Shown: positions 1-9,090 of the stretch, piece by piece
How positions within the stretch are numbered: the first letter of the stretch is position 1
How the letters are laid out: every line of letters begins with the position of its first letter
NCBI RefSeq assembly: GCF_050563545.1
Contig: NZ_JBNXUM010000024.1
Coordinates: 1-64,000 of the forward strand
Length of the DNA stretch: 64,000 nucleotides
Direction of reading: 5' to 3'
DNA from: Falsiroseomonas sp050563545
GTDB taxonomy: Bacteria; Pseudomonadota; Alphaproteobacteria; Acetobacterales; Acetobacteraceae
Notes under the pieces: model-generated
Database searches by the model: none
Told to the model about the DNA's origin: nothing
Seen by the model: only the letters and a program-made list of their open reading frames with translations
Position numbers and translations under genes: made by a program

Positions 1-73
1 ATCACAAACCAACTCCGCGCCGGAATCCCTCACCGATTCACAGTTCCGGCACGAGGCTCTAGCGTGCTTGCTG

Positions 74-1204
74 CTACCCGATGGTCGGGATCTCGGTCGG
101 CGCGAGGCCGAGTGTCAGCAGGCGCGTGCCGGTGTCCGTCACCACGACGAGGTCCTCGAGATGGAAGTAGGTGTTGGATTCGTCCATCACGCTGCATTCG
201 ACGTTCAGCACCATGCCTGGCGCGAATTCGGTCTTCTCGCCGGGGCGCATCACCGGCGCCTCGTGCAGCTCGACGCCGAGGCTGTGGCCCACCAGGCCCA
301 TGCGGAAGGTCAGGCCGCGCCTGGCGTATTCGCGGGCGCAGAGGGCGTGGATCTCGTGCGCCGCCACGCCAGGCTTCACGGCCTCGATGGCAAGCTCTTC
401 GATCTCGCGCAGGGCGGCATAGGTGCGGCGCTGGAGGTCGGTCGGCTTGCCGCTGGAATAGGTGCGCGCGAAGTCGGAGCAGTAGGGGCCGTAGATGCCG
501 CCGACGTCGAAGCGGATGATCTCGCTCTCCTGCAGCCTCCGGTCCGACGGCAGGCCGTGCGAGATCGCTGTGCGGTCGCCGCTGAGAAGATAGAGGAAGA
601 AGGGGCGTTCGGCACCGCTGCGGGCGATGCCGTCGCCGATGCGGCCGACCATCTCCTTCTCGGTGTCCCCGAGCTTCGTCGCGCGCATCGCCTCAATCGT
701 GGCGCGGTGGGTGCCTTTCGCCGCGGCCTCCAGCGCCGCGACCTGGGACGGCGTCTTGATCGCGCGGATCGCGGTGAGCTCCTTGTGCGTATCGACGAGC
801 GTGATGTTGGGCAGGTGGGCCATCAGGCGCTGGCAGGAGGCGAGCGGCAGGAAGTCGGCGTCGATGCCGATGCGCGCGTTGGTCAGGCCGCGCGCGGCGA
901 GCCGCTCCGCCAGCTTGTCCATGGGATCGTCGAGGAACTCGCGATAGGTGTTGATGGTCTCGATCCAGCTCTGGGACGCCGTCCAGGTCTTCTCGATCGC
1001 GCAGACCATCAGCTCCGGCTCACCGCGTGCGGGCAGCATGGCAAAGGCCTGGCGGTGCCGGATCAGGACCATGGTGTCGATGCGCGCGCCGGAGACGCCG
1101 GTGAAGTTCTCGGGGCTGATCGCGACGATGGCATCCAGACCGAGCTTGGCGGGCAAGGCACGCAGGGTGGCTTCCAGCGCGGGATCGGTGGCGGCGGAGG
1201 GCAT
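74..1204 (-). CDS. M24-family metallohydrolase (creatinase/Xaa-Pro peptidase fold), paralog 2
   Basis: 376 aa. The C-terminal half has the pita-bread fold signature, with all five expected metal ligands visible: Asp233 (FDVGG), Asp244 (SDFARTY), His307 (GHSLGVELHE), Glu336 and Glu350 (HLEDLVVV). The N-terminal half is the creatinase-like domain. The ATG at 1204 is chosen because homology with the paralog at 4049-5182 begins there; the frame stays open upstream inside dctM. It is the last gene of the minus-strand TRAP operon, 11 nt after the DctM stop. Cytoplasmic hydrolysis of a peptide or C-N substrate delivered by the transporter is inferred. It ends in PTIG, several residues shorter than its paralog. 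The substrate cannot be read from the sequence. Confidence 0.88.
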   Translation of the reverse strand: MPSAATDPALEATLRALPAKLGLDAIVAISPENFTGVSGARIDTMVLIRHRQAFAMLPARGEPELMVCAIEKTWTASQSWIETINTYREFLDDPMDKLAERLAARGLTNARIGIDADFLPLASCQRLMAHLPNITLVDTHKELTAIRAIKTPSQVAALEAAAKGTHRATIEAMRATKLGDTEKEMVGRIGDGIARSGAERPFFLYLLSGDRTAISHGLPSDRRLQESEIIRFDVGGIYGPYCSDFARTYSSGKPTDLQRRTYAALREIEELAIEAVKPGVAAHEIHALCAREYARRGLTFRMGLVGHSLGVELHEAPVMRPGEKTEFAPGMVLNVECSVMDESNTYFHLEDLVVVTDTGTRLLTLGLAPTEIPTIG

Positions 1205-1215
1205 GGTCGGAACTC

Positions 1216-2490
1216 CTAGGGCAGCAGCAGCCTGGGCAGGAAGGTCGCGAGCTGCGGCACGAAGCAGAGGATGACGACCGCGCCCGTCATCGCCCAGCAG
1301 AACGGCCAGGCGACGACGCGCCCGATCGGGATGCGCGCGATCGCGGCCGCGATGTAGAGCTGCATACCCACGGGCGGCGTCACCGTGCCGATCATGATCG
1401 TCATGATGACGATCAGCGCGAACTGCAGGGGATCGACGTGGTAGACGTCCACCAGCGGCGCGAAGACCGGCACCACGATCAGCAGCGCCGCGATACCGTC
1501 CAGGAAGATGCCGACCACCGTCAGCAGCGCGACGATAATCAGCAGGAAGGTCAGCGGGTCCTGCGTGATGCCGGACAGGAAGTCGCCAATCATGAAGCCG
1601 AGCCCATGCGCCGTCAGCATGAAGCCGAAGACGGACGAGGTGGCCAGGATGTACATCGGCACAGCCGTCATCTCGACCGCGTCGGCTAGCAGCGACGGCA
1701 TGTCGGCCAGCCTGAGGTCGCGATAGACGAAGAATCCGACGAAGAGGCCGTAGACGCACGCGATGACGCCGGCCTCGGTCGCGGTGGCGACGCCGGAGAA
1801 CATGCCGCCCAGGATGATGACCGGCGCCAGCACCGCCGGCAGCGCCGCGCCGATCGCGCGAAGCCGGTCCGTCCAGCCGACGCGCGGCGCGCGGGGATAG
1901 CCGCGCCTGCGGGACATGTAGGCCACCATCAGCATCAGCGTCACGCCGATCAGGATTCCGGGCAGGATGCCCGCCAGGAACAGCGCGCCGATCGAGAGGT
2001 TGGTGATGGAGCCGTAGATCACCATCACGATGGAAGGCGGGATGATCGGCCCCATCGTCGCCGCGCTGGCCGTCACGCCGGCGGCGAAGCCGGGGTCGTA
2101 GCCTTCCCGCTTCATGGTCGGGATCAGCATGGACCCGATCGCCGCGGCGTCGGCCGAGGCCGAGCCCGAGATACCGGAGAAGAACATGCTGGCGACCACG
2201 TTCACCTGCGCCGTGCCGCCGTGGAAATGCCCGACGAAGGCGCGGCTGACATCGATCAGCCGCGCGGTCAGCCCCGCGCGGTTCATGATCACGCCGGCCA
2301 GGATGAAGAAGGGCACGGCGAGCAGCGTGAAGGAGTTGATGGCGCCGAGCATGTTGTCGGCGGTCATGGTGACCGGGAAGCCCGTCACCCAGATGCTGAC
2401 GAGGGAGGCCAGCAGCATGGAGTTCGCGCAGGAGACGCCGGCCAGCAGCAGGAAGGAGAAGACCCCGAGCAGCAGGCCGACGTCAGACAA
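1216..2490 (-). CDS. dctM: TRAP transporter large permease (DctM type)
   Basis: 424 aa, the usual size for the 12-helix DctM subunit of a tripartite ATP-independent periplasmic transporter. Hydrophobic segments run throughout, with typical DctM stretches such as FSGISGSASADAAAIGS and the PPSIVMVIYG region. The protein forms the ion-coupled channel in the inner membrane. It starts with TTG (MSDVGLLLG), 12 nt after the DctQ stop; no better in-frame ATG lies nearby. The position between DctQ and a hydrolase indicates a dedicated uptake-and-cleavage operon. Substrate unknown; family assignment is firm. Confidence 0.93.
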   Translation of the reverse strand: MSDVGLLLGVFSFLLLAGVSCANSMLLASLVSIWVTGFPVTMTADNMLGAINSFTLLAVPFFILAGVIMNRAGLTARLIDVSRAFVGHFHGGTAQVNVVASMFFSGISGSASADAAAIGSMLIPTMKREGYDPGFAAGVTASAATMGPIIPPSIVMVIYGSITNLSIGALFLAGILPGILIGVTLMLMVAYMSRRRGYPRAPRVGWTDRLRAIGAALPAVLAPVIILGGMFSGVATATEAGVIACVYGLFVGFFVYRDLRLADMPSLLADAVEMTAVPMYILATSSVFGFMLTAHGLGFMIGDFLSGITQDPLTFLLIIVALLTVVGIFLDGIAALLIVVPVFAPLVDVYHVDPLQFALIVIMTIMIGTVTPPVGMQLYIAAAIARIPIGRVVAWPFCWAMTGAVVILCFVPQLATFLPRLLLP

Positions 2491-2502
2491 GCCGCGCCCC
2501 TC

Positions 2503-3021
2503 TCATCGCATGGCGGCCGGCTTTCGCCGGAACTGGTAGATCAGCATCAGCAGCCCGCCCAGCGGCAGCGCGACGTAGAAGACGACCTGGGGAAAGCCGT
2601 CCAGCGAATAGAACTGCACGAAGCGGTTCTTCCACGCGACCGCGCTGCCGGCATAGATCAGCACGATGTTGCAGATCACGTCGGAGCCGAAGCCGAGCCA
2701 GTGGCTGAAGCGCCGGCCGGCATCGCCGAACCAGTCCACGACCTCCGTCACGCGGATATGGCTGCCGCGCGCGGTGGCGACGCCGCAGCCCACGAAGACC
2801 ATCCAGACGAAGAGGTAGCGCCCGACCTCCTCGGCCCAGGCGCGGGGGTTGTTGAAGACGAAGCGCAGGATGATCTGGCCGACCACCAGCAGCACTGCGC
2901 AGGCCAGCAGGACGGAGGAGATGCCGAGCAGGAACCGCACGTCGCGGCGCGGTTCCACCCGGGCATCGTTGTCCTCGATCGCGACCGTCGCGAGGTCCGG
3001 AATCTCTTCGGCGTGCGTCAT
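2503..3021 (-). CDS. dctQ: TRAP transporter small permease (DctQ type)
   Basis: 172 aa with about four hydrophobic helices, the normal layout of the small TRAP membrane subunit. Diagnostic residues include the NNPRAWAEEVGRYLFVWMVF region and the GSHIRVTEV segment. It bridges DctP and DctM in the inner membrane. ATG (MTHAEEIPDLATV) lies 4 nt after the DctP stop, so translation is probably coupled. The first 25 or so residues are polar and cytoplasmic. Confidence 0.92.
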   Translation of the reverse strand: MTHAEEIPDLATVAIEDNDARVEPRRDVRFLLGISSVLLACAVLLVVGQIILRFVFNNPRAWAEEVGRYLFVWMVFVGCGVATARGSHIRVTEVVDWFGDAGRRFSHWLGFGSDVICNIVLIYAGSAVAWKNRFVQFYSLDGFPQVVFYVALPLGGLLMLIYQFRRKPAAMR

Positions 3022-3025
3022 CCCT

Positions 3026-4021
3026 TTAGGGCGTCGCGGCCAGCATGTCGATCAGTCGGCCGGAATCGGCGGATCGGCCGCGGATCTCCTGCAGCAGGGG
3101 CTGCATGGCGCGCGACCAGGCCTCCGGGTCCTGGGCGGGGACGACCTGGAGGCCGCGCTGGCGCAGCGTGTCATAGGCCTGCTGCTCCGCGGGGATGGCC
3201 AGCGTATCCTCGGCCCAGGTGCCGGCCTCGCGCGCGGCGTCGCGGATCATCGCCTGCTCGGCGGCGGAATAGCGGGCGAAGCGCTGCTTGTTCATGTCGA
3301 TCGCCATGATCGCGAACATGTGGCGCGTCTGCACGAGCGACCGCGTGACCTCGTTGAACTTCATGTCGAGCGCCAGGGCGGCGGGGCTTTCCAGGCCGGC
3401 GGCGACGCCGGTCTGCATCGCCATGTAGACCTCGCCCCAGGTCACCGGCGTCGGGCGCGCGCCCATCAGCTCGAACATGCGGATAAAGACGAAGCTCTCG
3501 GGCGAGCGCATGCGCACGCCGGTCATGCCGGACAGCGACGGCACGGGATCGCCGCGGAACATCATGTCGCGGAAGCCCAGGCCGAAATAGGCCAGCACTT
3601 CCGTGTTGGAGTTGGCGCGCAGCCCGTCGGTCATCGCCTGGCCGAATTCGCCGTTCAGCGCCCGGCGCGCATGGCCCCAGTCGCGGAAGACGAAGGGCAG
3701 CGCCGTTACCTCGATAGGCTGGTAGGCCTTGTCCATGATGCCGGTGGAGGTGAAGGTTATGTCGATCGCGCCGCTGTTCAGCAGGTCATAGGCCTCGCGT
3801 TCCTGGCCGAGCTGGGCGGCGGGGAAGACGCGCGCGTTGATCCGCCCGCCCGACCTTTCGCGCAGCGTCGTCGCGAGGCGGTTGGCGGCCTGGTCCACGA
3901 TGCCGCCGACGGCGTGGTGGTGCGCGATGCGCACGATCTGCGCCTCCGCCCCGAAGGCGGACAGGGCGGTGGCGACCAGCGCCGCGAAGAAGGCGCGGAA
4001 CAGACTACGTCTCGCGTGCAT
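3026..4021 (-). CDS. dctP: TRAP transporter periplasmic substrate-binding protein (DctP type)
   Basis: 331 aa. A signal peptide covers about residues 1-27 (basic MHARR, hydrophobic core, cleavage after GAEA). The mature protein shows DctP-family features: an HHAVGG-type N terminus, RVFPAAQLGQEREAYDLLNSGAIDI broken across lobe 1, and the conserved Arg region VRMRSPE that contacts a substrate carboxylate in this family. It captures the solute in the periplasm and hands it to DctQM. It is second in the operon, after the M24 hydrolase. The ligand is probably an organic acid or zwitterion, by family knowledge only. Confidence 0.92.
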   Translation of the reverse strand: MHARRSLFRAFFAALVATALSAFGAEAQIVRIAHHHAVGGIVDQAANRLATTLRERSGGRINARVFPAAQLGQEREAYDLLNSGAIDITFTSTGIMDKAYQPIEVTALPFVFRDWGHARRALNGEFGQAMTDGLRANSNTEVLAYFGLGFRDMMFRGDPVPSLSGMTGVRMRSPESFVFIRMFELMGARPTPVTWGEVYMAMQTGVAAGLESPAALALDMKFNEVTRSLVQTRHMFAIMAIDMNKQRFARYSAAEQAMIRDAAREAGTWAEDTLAIPAEQQAYDTLRQRGLQVVPAQDPEAWSRAMQPLLQEIRGRSADSGRLIDMLAATP

Positions 4022-4048
4022 GCCTCTTCTCCCTCCGGGGGTGGCGGT

Positions 4049-5182
4049 TCAGTAGTCCAGCGTGCGGCCGATCACCGGCAGCTCCGGTGGCGGCAGGCCG
4101 AGGGTGAGCACGCGGTGGCCGTCCGCCGTTACCACGATCAGGTCCTCGATGTGATAGAGCGAGCCTTCCGCGTCCTTCGCGACGGGCTCGATGTTGATCA
4201 CCAAGCCCTCGCGCATCACGGTCTTGTCGCCGGGGCGCAGCATCGGGTTCTCGTGCAGCTCGACGCCGAAGCTGTGGCCGACATGGGGCATGTGGAACTC
4301 GAGGCCCTGCTTCGCGAACTGGTCCTTGCAGAAGAAGAAGATCTCCTCCGCCGTCACGCCGGGCTTCACCATGTCGATCGTGGCCTTGTGGACCTTCCAG
4401 AGCTTCGCGTAGGTGTCCTTCTGCATCGGCGACGGATTGCCCGATGAATAGGTGCGCGCGAAGTCGCTGGCCCAGGCGCCGTAGGTGCCGCCGACGTCGA
4501 AGCGGATGATCTCGCCGGGGCGCGGCACGCGGTCATTGGCATGCGCATGCGCCTGCGGCGTGCGGTCGCCGCTGGCGAAGCAGACGAAGAGCGTGCCGTC
4601 AGCGCCGTTGGTGATGATGTTGGTGGCGATCCGGTCGGCCATGTTCCGCTCGGTGTCGCCCTGGTTGCTCGCGGCCATGGCATCCAGCACGGCGCGGTGC
4701 GTCTGCTTCGTGATCTTCTCGAGGTGGGCGACCTCCGCCGGCGTCTTTATCGCGCGGATCCCGGCGATGTCCTCGGTCGTGTTGACGAAGCTCGCCTGCG
4801 GCAGCGCGGCCTTCAGCCGGTCGAAGGAGCTCGCCGGAATGTAGTCGAGGTCAAGGCCGAGCCGGCCCTTCTCAAGCCCCTTCACCTTCAGCTCCTTCAC
4901 CAGCGCGTCGATCGGGCTGTCGGCGAATTCGGTGTAGGTCGCGATGTCCTCGATCCAGCTGTCGGATTCCGCGAGCGAGAGCTCGATAGAGCAGATGACC
5001 AGGCTCGGCTTGCCCCGGGCCGGGACGATCGCAAAGGCCTGCCGCGGACGGATCAGCCCGACCGTCAGGATGAAGCAGCCGCTGACATAGGCGAAGTTCT
5101 CGGGGCTCATCGCGATGATGGCATCAAGCCCGCGCTCGCCCGGCAGGGCGCCCAGCCGCTCGACATCCGGCCTGAACTGCAT
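4049..5182 (-). CDS. M24-family metallohydrolase (creatinase/Xaa-Pro peptidase fold), paralog 1
   Basis: 377 aa and first gene of the TRAP operon. Metal ligands are Asp229 (FDVGGTYG), Asp240 (SDFARTY), His303 (GHSFGVELHE), Glu332 (NIEP) and Glu346 (HIEDLIVV), a complete dinuclear M24 site. The N-terminal domain (about residues 1-150) matches creatinase-like folds. It is clearly homologous end to end with the gene at 74-1204, but carries a few more C-terminal residues (RTLDY). M24 enzymes with TRAP transporters include ectoine hydrolases, so a compatible solute or small amide is conceivable. That is inference only; a peptidase role is equally possible. Confidence 0.9.
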   Translation of the reverse strand: MQFRPDVERLGALPGERGLDAIIAMSPENFAYVSGCFILTVGLIRPRQAFAIVPARGKPSLVICSIELSLAESDSWIEDIATYTEFADSPIDALVKELKVKGLEKGRLGLDLDYIPASSFDRLKAALPQASFVNTTEDIAGIRAIKTPAEVAHLEKITKQTHRAVLDAMAASNQGDTERNMADRIATNIITNGADGTLFVCFASGDRTPQAHAHANDRVPRPGEIIRFDVGGTYGAWASDFARTYSSGNPSPMQKDTYAKLWKVHKATIDMVKPGVTAEEIFFFCKDQFAKQGLEFHMPHVGHSFGVELHENPMLRPGDKTVMREGLVINIEPVAKDAEGSLYHIEDLIVVTADGHRVLTLGLPPPELPVIGRTLDY

Positions 5183-5574
5183 CGCCGTCCTCCGCTGCAG
5201 GTGTGCGGGAAGGCTAGGCTTGCGGGTCGCGCGCTTGCAACGCCGAACCCGCGATGCACGCGATGCTGATTTCAGGCGGCAGTGATCGCGCGATGCGATC
5301 TGTTCCCGCGATTACCCCGGTCCAGAACCGCCGCCGGTCCTCCCGACAGATATTCCCTGGCCTGCCAAGCGACGCCGCCTTCGCCCGCAGCTTGTCCCCC
5401 CTGAGTGACTGCGTAAGCGTATCTGACTTGCGGTCGACTGGGGGCCAAGATCACGACCGTCCGTCCAACCTACGGATCGGCCTAAGGTAAGAGCCGGTCA
5501 CCGGTGGCCGGGCAGTCAGCGGCTGAGCTTCGCTGCACGGCGTCGGATGCCCGCACGGCTGGTGCCAGTCGGCG
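5183..5574. other. Intergenic stretch upstream of the TRAP operon
   Basis: About 390 nt with no convincing gene on either strand. It should hold the promoter of the minus-strand M24/TRAP operon, but no clear -35/-10 pair or operator was recognised. A short imperfect palindrome rich in GATCGCG and GCGATC lies near 5283-5300; its meaning is unknown. Confidence 0.4.
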
Positions 5575-5651
5575 CTACGGCACCATGACGGCTTTGACCC
5601 GGCCGCGGGAGTGTCCGTCGTCGAATGCTTTGAGACAGCCGAGGCGGCTTG
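5575..5651 (-). pseudogene. Possible 3' remnant of a zinc/quinone oxidoreductase (MDR) gene
   Basis: The minus strand reads about 20 codons ending GHSRGRVKAVMVP and a TAG stop. The GH-x-RG-[KR]-[IV] ending is characteristic of the C terminus of medium-chain dehydrogenase/quinone oxidoreductases. The frame loses similarity just before the IS5-type end at 5681, so an insertion may have cut the gene. No matching N-terminal half was found beyond the element. The assignment is tentative because so few residues remain. Confidence 0.3.
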
Positions 5652-5680
5652 CTAACGGAGGCTCTGGCCCATCTGGTGGT

Positions 5681-6521
5681 GAGGCTAGGGCCCATTAGCG
5701 CCTGCGCCAATCGGCGGTGGCGGCGAGGCAGAGGACGCCGAGGAAGGACGCGGCGGTTTTCTCGTAGCGGGTTGAGACGGCGCGCCACTCCTTCAGTCTG
5801 GCCCAGAGGCGCTCGACACGGTTGCGGTTGTTGTAGATCGGCGCTGGGCAGGCGACAGGCCCCTCGTCGCGGCGGGTCGGGATGGCAGGCCGCGCACCGA
5901 TCTCAAACGTACTGGCGGAAGGCGTGGCTGCTGTAGCCGCGGTCGGCAACGACCCAGAGCGGCACGCCGGGTAGACGGGCAGCAGCGGCACGGCGTTGGG
6001 CGGTTCATGCGCCTGACCTGGCGCGAGGGCGAAGGCGACCGCGCGACCGCTGCTGTCAGCGATCACGCAGGCCTGCCATAGCCGCCACGAGAGCGGCCAA
6101 GCGCCTCACCCACGCCCCGTTCCGCCGGAGCGGCGTCTCTACCGCCGCCGCTGCCCCCTTCTGGTGGGCGCGGATCGACGTGCCGTCGAGGAACGCAATA
6201 CCAAGCTCGACACCCCGCGCCCGTGCCATCTCGAGCAGCCGCTCCCACACGCCGAGCCGGGACCACCGGGTCTGACGCACTGCGTCAGACGGTCTGGGCC
6301 GCCATCCTCCACGGCCCGAACTCCTCCGGCGAGGCGCACCATTTCGGCCCGCTCTGGTGTCGCCAGAAGATGGCCGAGATAGTCCGGCGCAGATTGCTCG
6401 GCGGCACCTTCGCATGTGGACGGCACGCCTCCACCAGCGGCTCCAGCACCGCCCACTCCTCGTCCGTCAGCCCCAAACCGCCCTCCAGAAAGGCGGCTCA
6501 CCGACAATGGGCTACCGCCTC
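5681..6521 (-). mobile_element. Degenerate IS5-family insertion sequence
   Basis: An element of about 840 bp encloses a decayed IS5-type transposase. Imperfect terminal inverted repeats are visible: GAGGCTAGGGCCCATTA at 5681-5697, and on the complementary strand from 6521 inward GAGGCGGTAGCCCATTG. The two agree at the GAGGC tips and again at GCCCATT. The length fits the IS427-like subgroup. No clean target duplication was seen, so the insertion is probably old. Confidence 0.65.
5695..6476 (-). pseudogene. IS5-family transposase, multiple frameshifts
   Basis: The reading starts at MGLTDEEWAVLEPLVEACRP (6476) and runs to about 6285. It then moves to a second frame (WSRLGVWERLLEMARARGVE, then FLDGTSIRAHQ), a third short frame (GEALGRSRGG) and a fourth (GRAVAFALAPGQAHE, then NNRNRVERLWARLKEWRAV), ending LAATADW. 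These are the ordered blocks of an IS5 DDE transposase. At least three frame changes separate them, more than the single programmed shift of some IS5 members. The gene is therefore dead. A further scrambled patch lies around 5900-6000. Confidence 0.75.
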
Positions 6522-6702
6522 ATCAAACTCGGCGGACTGCAGACTCTCGCTCCGCTCGCTCATCGCGGCACAACGGCTCTCTACTTATTGCAGCTTGTAC
6601 GACAGGCGCGCGGGAAAGACGGTTGCGCGCTGGCTATTGGAAATGCCTCGCTGTCGCGGCTGATACCACCGCTCTCGGCGCTGAAGGTTGTGGACCGTCT
6701 TG

Positions 6703-6945
6703 TCAGCGCAGCGACGTGAGATTGGTCATCACGCTACGCTCAACTTCGATCGTGGGGCGGTTGAGGGTTGCGGCGCCGATGTCGCGGCGCTGCTCCGGGC
6801 TCAGCGCTGCCAGCGTCCCGGCGGTCAGCCGGGCGGCACGCGCCGCGGCCAGTCGCGCGAAGAGGTGCGCCGCGTGCTGCAGCAGCGTAGCGCGGTGGCC
6901 TGCCGGTGCTGCGGGGATGAAGGTCTGGACGATGCTGCGCGCCAT
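6703..6945 (-). CDS. Small basic protein, weakly DUF1127-like
   Basis: 80 aa. The sequence has an alanine/arginine-rich helix followed by LAALSPEQRRDIGAATL. This resembles the ending of DUF1127 proteins (short, Arg-rich, with an L-R-D-I-G core), which in other alphaproteobacteria bind RNA or act in stress and phosphate responses. It is divergent from the BTAD regulator at 7132, with about 190 nt between them. The similarity rests on one short motif, so both function and reality of the gene are uncertain. Confidence 0.42.
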   Translation of the reverse strand: MARSIVQTFIPAAPAGHRATLLQHAAHLFARLAAARAARLTAGTLAALSPEQRRDIGAATLNRPTIEVERSVMTNLTSLR

Positions 6946-7131
6946 GGTGCTGCTCCTCTGCCTGGCGGGCCCCCGATCGGAGACCCTGCTGTGAGCGATG
7001 CTCCCTCCGGCGCGCTTGCCAGGCGTTCGGGTCGCGTGCTGTGACGCGGCATGCGGCGTTAAATCGTCGTTAAATGGCGGCGCGGAAGGGGATAGCTTCG
7101 CTCCATCCCATGGCGCCGGGGGACGACCCGC

Positions 7132-9090
7132 TTGCAGCTGCGACTTCTCGGAGGGCTTGATCTGGATGGCGGCGAGGCCTCCGCGCCCCTGCCCACGCGC
7201 AAGACCGCGCTGCTGCTGGCCCTTCTCGCGTTGTCGGCGCCGGCGCGCCTGCGGCGGGAGCAGCTCTGCGCGGCCTTCTGGCCCGACCGGGAGGAGGCGC
7301 AGGCCCGCAACTCTCTCCGCCAGGGATTGGCAGTGATCCGCCGCGCCCTCGGCGCCTCGAGGGACGACGGGCTGCGGCTTCAGAGCGACGTCGAAGCCGT
7401 GCAGCTTCGCGGGGCGCCGGCTTCGGTGGACGCCTGGCAGTTCGAGGCGCTGCAGCAGCCGGCGGACGCCGCGGGTCTGGCGCGCGCGGCAATGCTATTC
7501 CGCGGCGACCTGCTGGCCGGCATGGCCTTCGCCGAGCCGCTCGACCAGCTCTTCCTGCCGCATCGCCAGCGCTTTCGGCAGAAGGCGCTGCTGCTCGCGG
7601 AGCGGCTGAGCCAGCTCGACGCCGCCGAGGCGCAGCAGGCGGGGCAGGGCCTGGCCGAGCGCCTGCTCCTGCTCGACCCCGCGGCGGAGGAAGCGCATCG
7701 CGCGCTGATCCGGCTGCATCTGCGCCACGGCCGCGCCACCGCCGCGCGCCGCCAACTCGAGCTCTGCCGTGAGGCCCTGCGCCGCGAGCTCGACGCCACG
7801 CCGGAACCGCAGACGGAGGTGCTGCTGGCATCACCGGTCGCTGCGGCGCCGCGGCCGACCGCGCCCGGCCCCGCACCGCCGGCGCCCGATCGCGAGCGGC
7901 CGTCGGTCATCGTGATGCCCTTCGACAACCTCAGCGGGGCGGCGGACGACTACTTCGTGGACGGCGTCGTGGAGGAGGTCACGGCCGCACTGTCGCGGGT
8001 GCGCGACCTCGTCGTCATCGCCCGGCAGACTGCGTTCACCTACAAGGGGCGCCTGGCAGATGTGCGCGCGATCGGCGAGGAGCTGGGCGTCACCTATGTC
8101 GTGGAGGGCACGGTGCGCCGCGGCGGCGACCGGCTCCGCATCACCGTGCAGCTCGTGGACGCGGCGAGCCGCCAGCAGCTCTGGTCCGATCGCTATGAAG
8201 GGGCGGCAACCGACATCTTCGCCTTTCAGGACCGCATCGCGGCGCAGGTCGCCGGCGCGATCCTTCCCGCCGTGCGCAACGCAGAGATCGAGGTCGCACG
8301 CAACCGCCCGCCGGGCAGCCTGCGCGCGCATGACCTGGTGCTGCGCGCCCACCCCCGGATCTGGGCCCAGACCGCGTCGGACAACGAGGCGGCGATCGGA
8401 ATGCTGCACCAGGCCGTGGAGGTGGAGCCCAGCTATGGCCGAGCCCTGGCCTTGCTCGCCTGGTGCCATTCGCAGGCAGTCGTCTATCTCTGGACCAGGG
8501 ATGCCGAGGCGGATCGCCGGGCGGCTGCCGAGGCGGTGGAGTCGGCCGCCCCGCTGGTCGGAGACGACCCGACGGCGCTGGCCGCCGTCGGCGCGGCGAT
8601 TAGTCAGTGCCTCGAGGATCTCGACCGAGCCGGCACCTTCATCGAGGCCGCGCTGGCTCTCGATCCCAACAATGCGTGGGCCTGGGCGCGGTATGCTTGG
8701 CTCGCGATCTACCGCGACGAGCCCGACGCGGCGATCGAGCGCTTCGAGCGGTCGCTGATGCTCAACCCGCTCGATCCGCTCGCTTTCAACCTGCGCGTCG
8801 GGATCGCCATGGCGATGTCCGCCCGCGGCGAGGCTACCGAGGCCGCTCGGTTGATCCGGGAGGTGCTGCACCAGCGACCGCGCACGAGCTGGGCCAACCG
8901 GCAGCTCGCCTTCCTGCTGGCGGAAGCCGGCGACCAGGACGGTGCGCGTGCGGCGATCGCGAACTTGCGGGCCACCCATCCCGGCGTCTCGATCGCACGC
9001 ATGCGGGAATGCCACCCGTCCCGCCACAAAGGCGAACGCTTCGAGCGAATGGTGCGCGCTTGGCGGGCAGCGGGTCTGCCCGAGGATTGA
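7132..9090 (+). CDS. BTAD-domain transcriptional regulator with TolB-like domain and TPRs
   Basis: 652 aa. Residues about 1-95 form an OmpR/SARP-like winged helix (MQLRLLGGLDLDG, then LRREQLCAAFWPDREEAQARN broken by the fold). About 95-225 is a bacterial transcriptional activator (BTAD) domain. About 255-380 is a TolB N-terminal-like domain (MPFDNLSGAADDYFVDGVVE, then YVVEGTVRRGGDRLRITVQL). The remainder consists of TPR-like helices. The start is TTG, because the frame has a stop at 7093 and no ATG or GTG between. This architecture is common next to adenylate-cyclase-like regulators in Rhizobiales and Rhodospirillales. The target is unknown, and no obvious partner lies downstream. Confidence 0.85.
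   Translation: MQLRLLGGLDLDGGEASAPLPTRKTALLLALLALSAPARLRREQLCAAFWPDREEAQARNSLRQGLAVIRRALGASRDDGLRLQSDVEAVQLRGAPASVDAWQFEALQQPADAAGLARAAMLFRGDLLAGMAFAEPLDQLFLPHRQRFRQKALLLAERLSQLDAAEAQQAGQGLAERLLLLDPAAEEAHRALIRLHLRHGRATAARRQLELCREALRRELDATPEPQTEVLLASPVAAAPRPTAPGPAPPAPDRERPSVIVMPFDNLSGAADDYFVDGVVEEVTAALSRVRDLVVIARQTAFTYKGRLADVRAIGEELGVTYVVEGTVRRGGDRLRITVQLVDAASRQQLWSDRYEGAATDIFAFQDRIAAQVAGAILPAVRNAEIEVARNRPPGSLRAHDLVLRAHPRIWAQTASDNEAAIGMLHQAVEVEPSYGRALALLAWCHSQAVVYLWTRDAEADRRAAAEAVESAAPLVGDDPTALAAVGAAISQCLEDLDRAGTFIEAALALDPNNAWAWARYAWLAIYRDEPDAAIERFERSLMLNPLDPLAFNLRVGIAMAMSARGEATEAARLIREVLHQRPRTSWANRQLAFLLAEAGDQDGARAAIANLRATHPGVSIARMRECHPSRHKGERFERMVRAWRAAGLPED

Noticed and set aside
68..1219. 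Long plus-strand frame (383 codons) opposite the M24 gene
   Set aside because: Antisense shadow typical of GC-rich DNA; Arg/Ala/His-rich with no family features, while the minus strand has a complete metal site.
2221..4447. Long plus-strand frames opposite the TRAP genes
   Set aside because: Composition (runs of Arg, Asp, Gly, His) is that of reverse-complemented coding sequence; the TRAP genes explain the region.
5183..5300. A fourth composite operator before the M24/TRAP operon
   Set aside because: No ATAGA-N6-TTAT or site B match on either strand.
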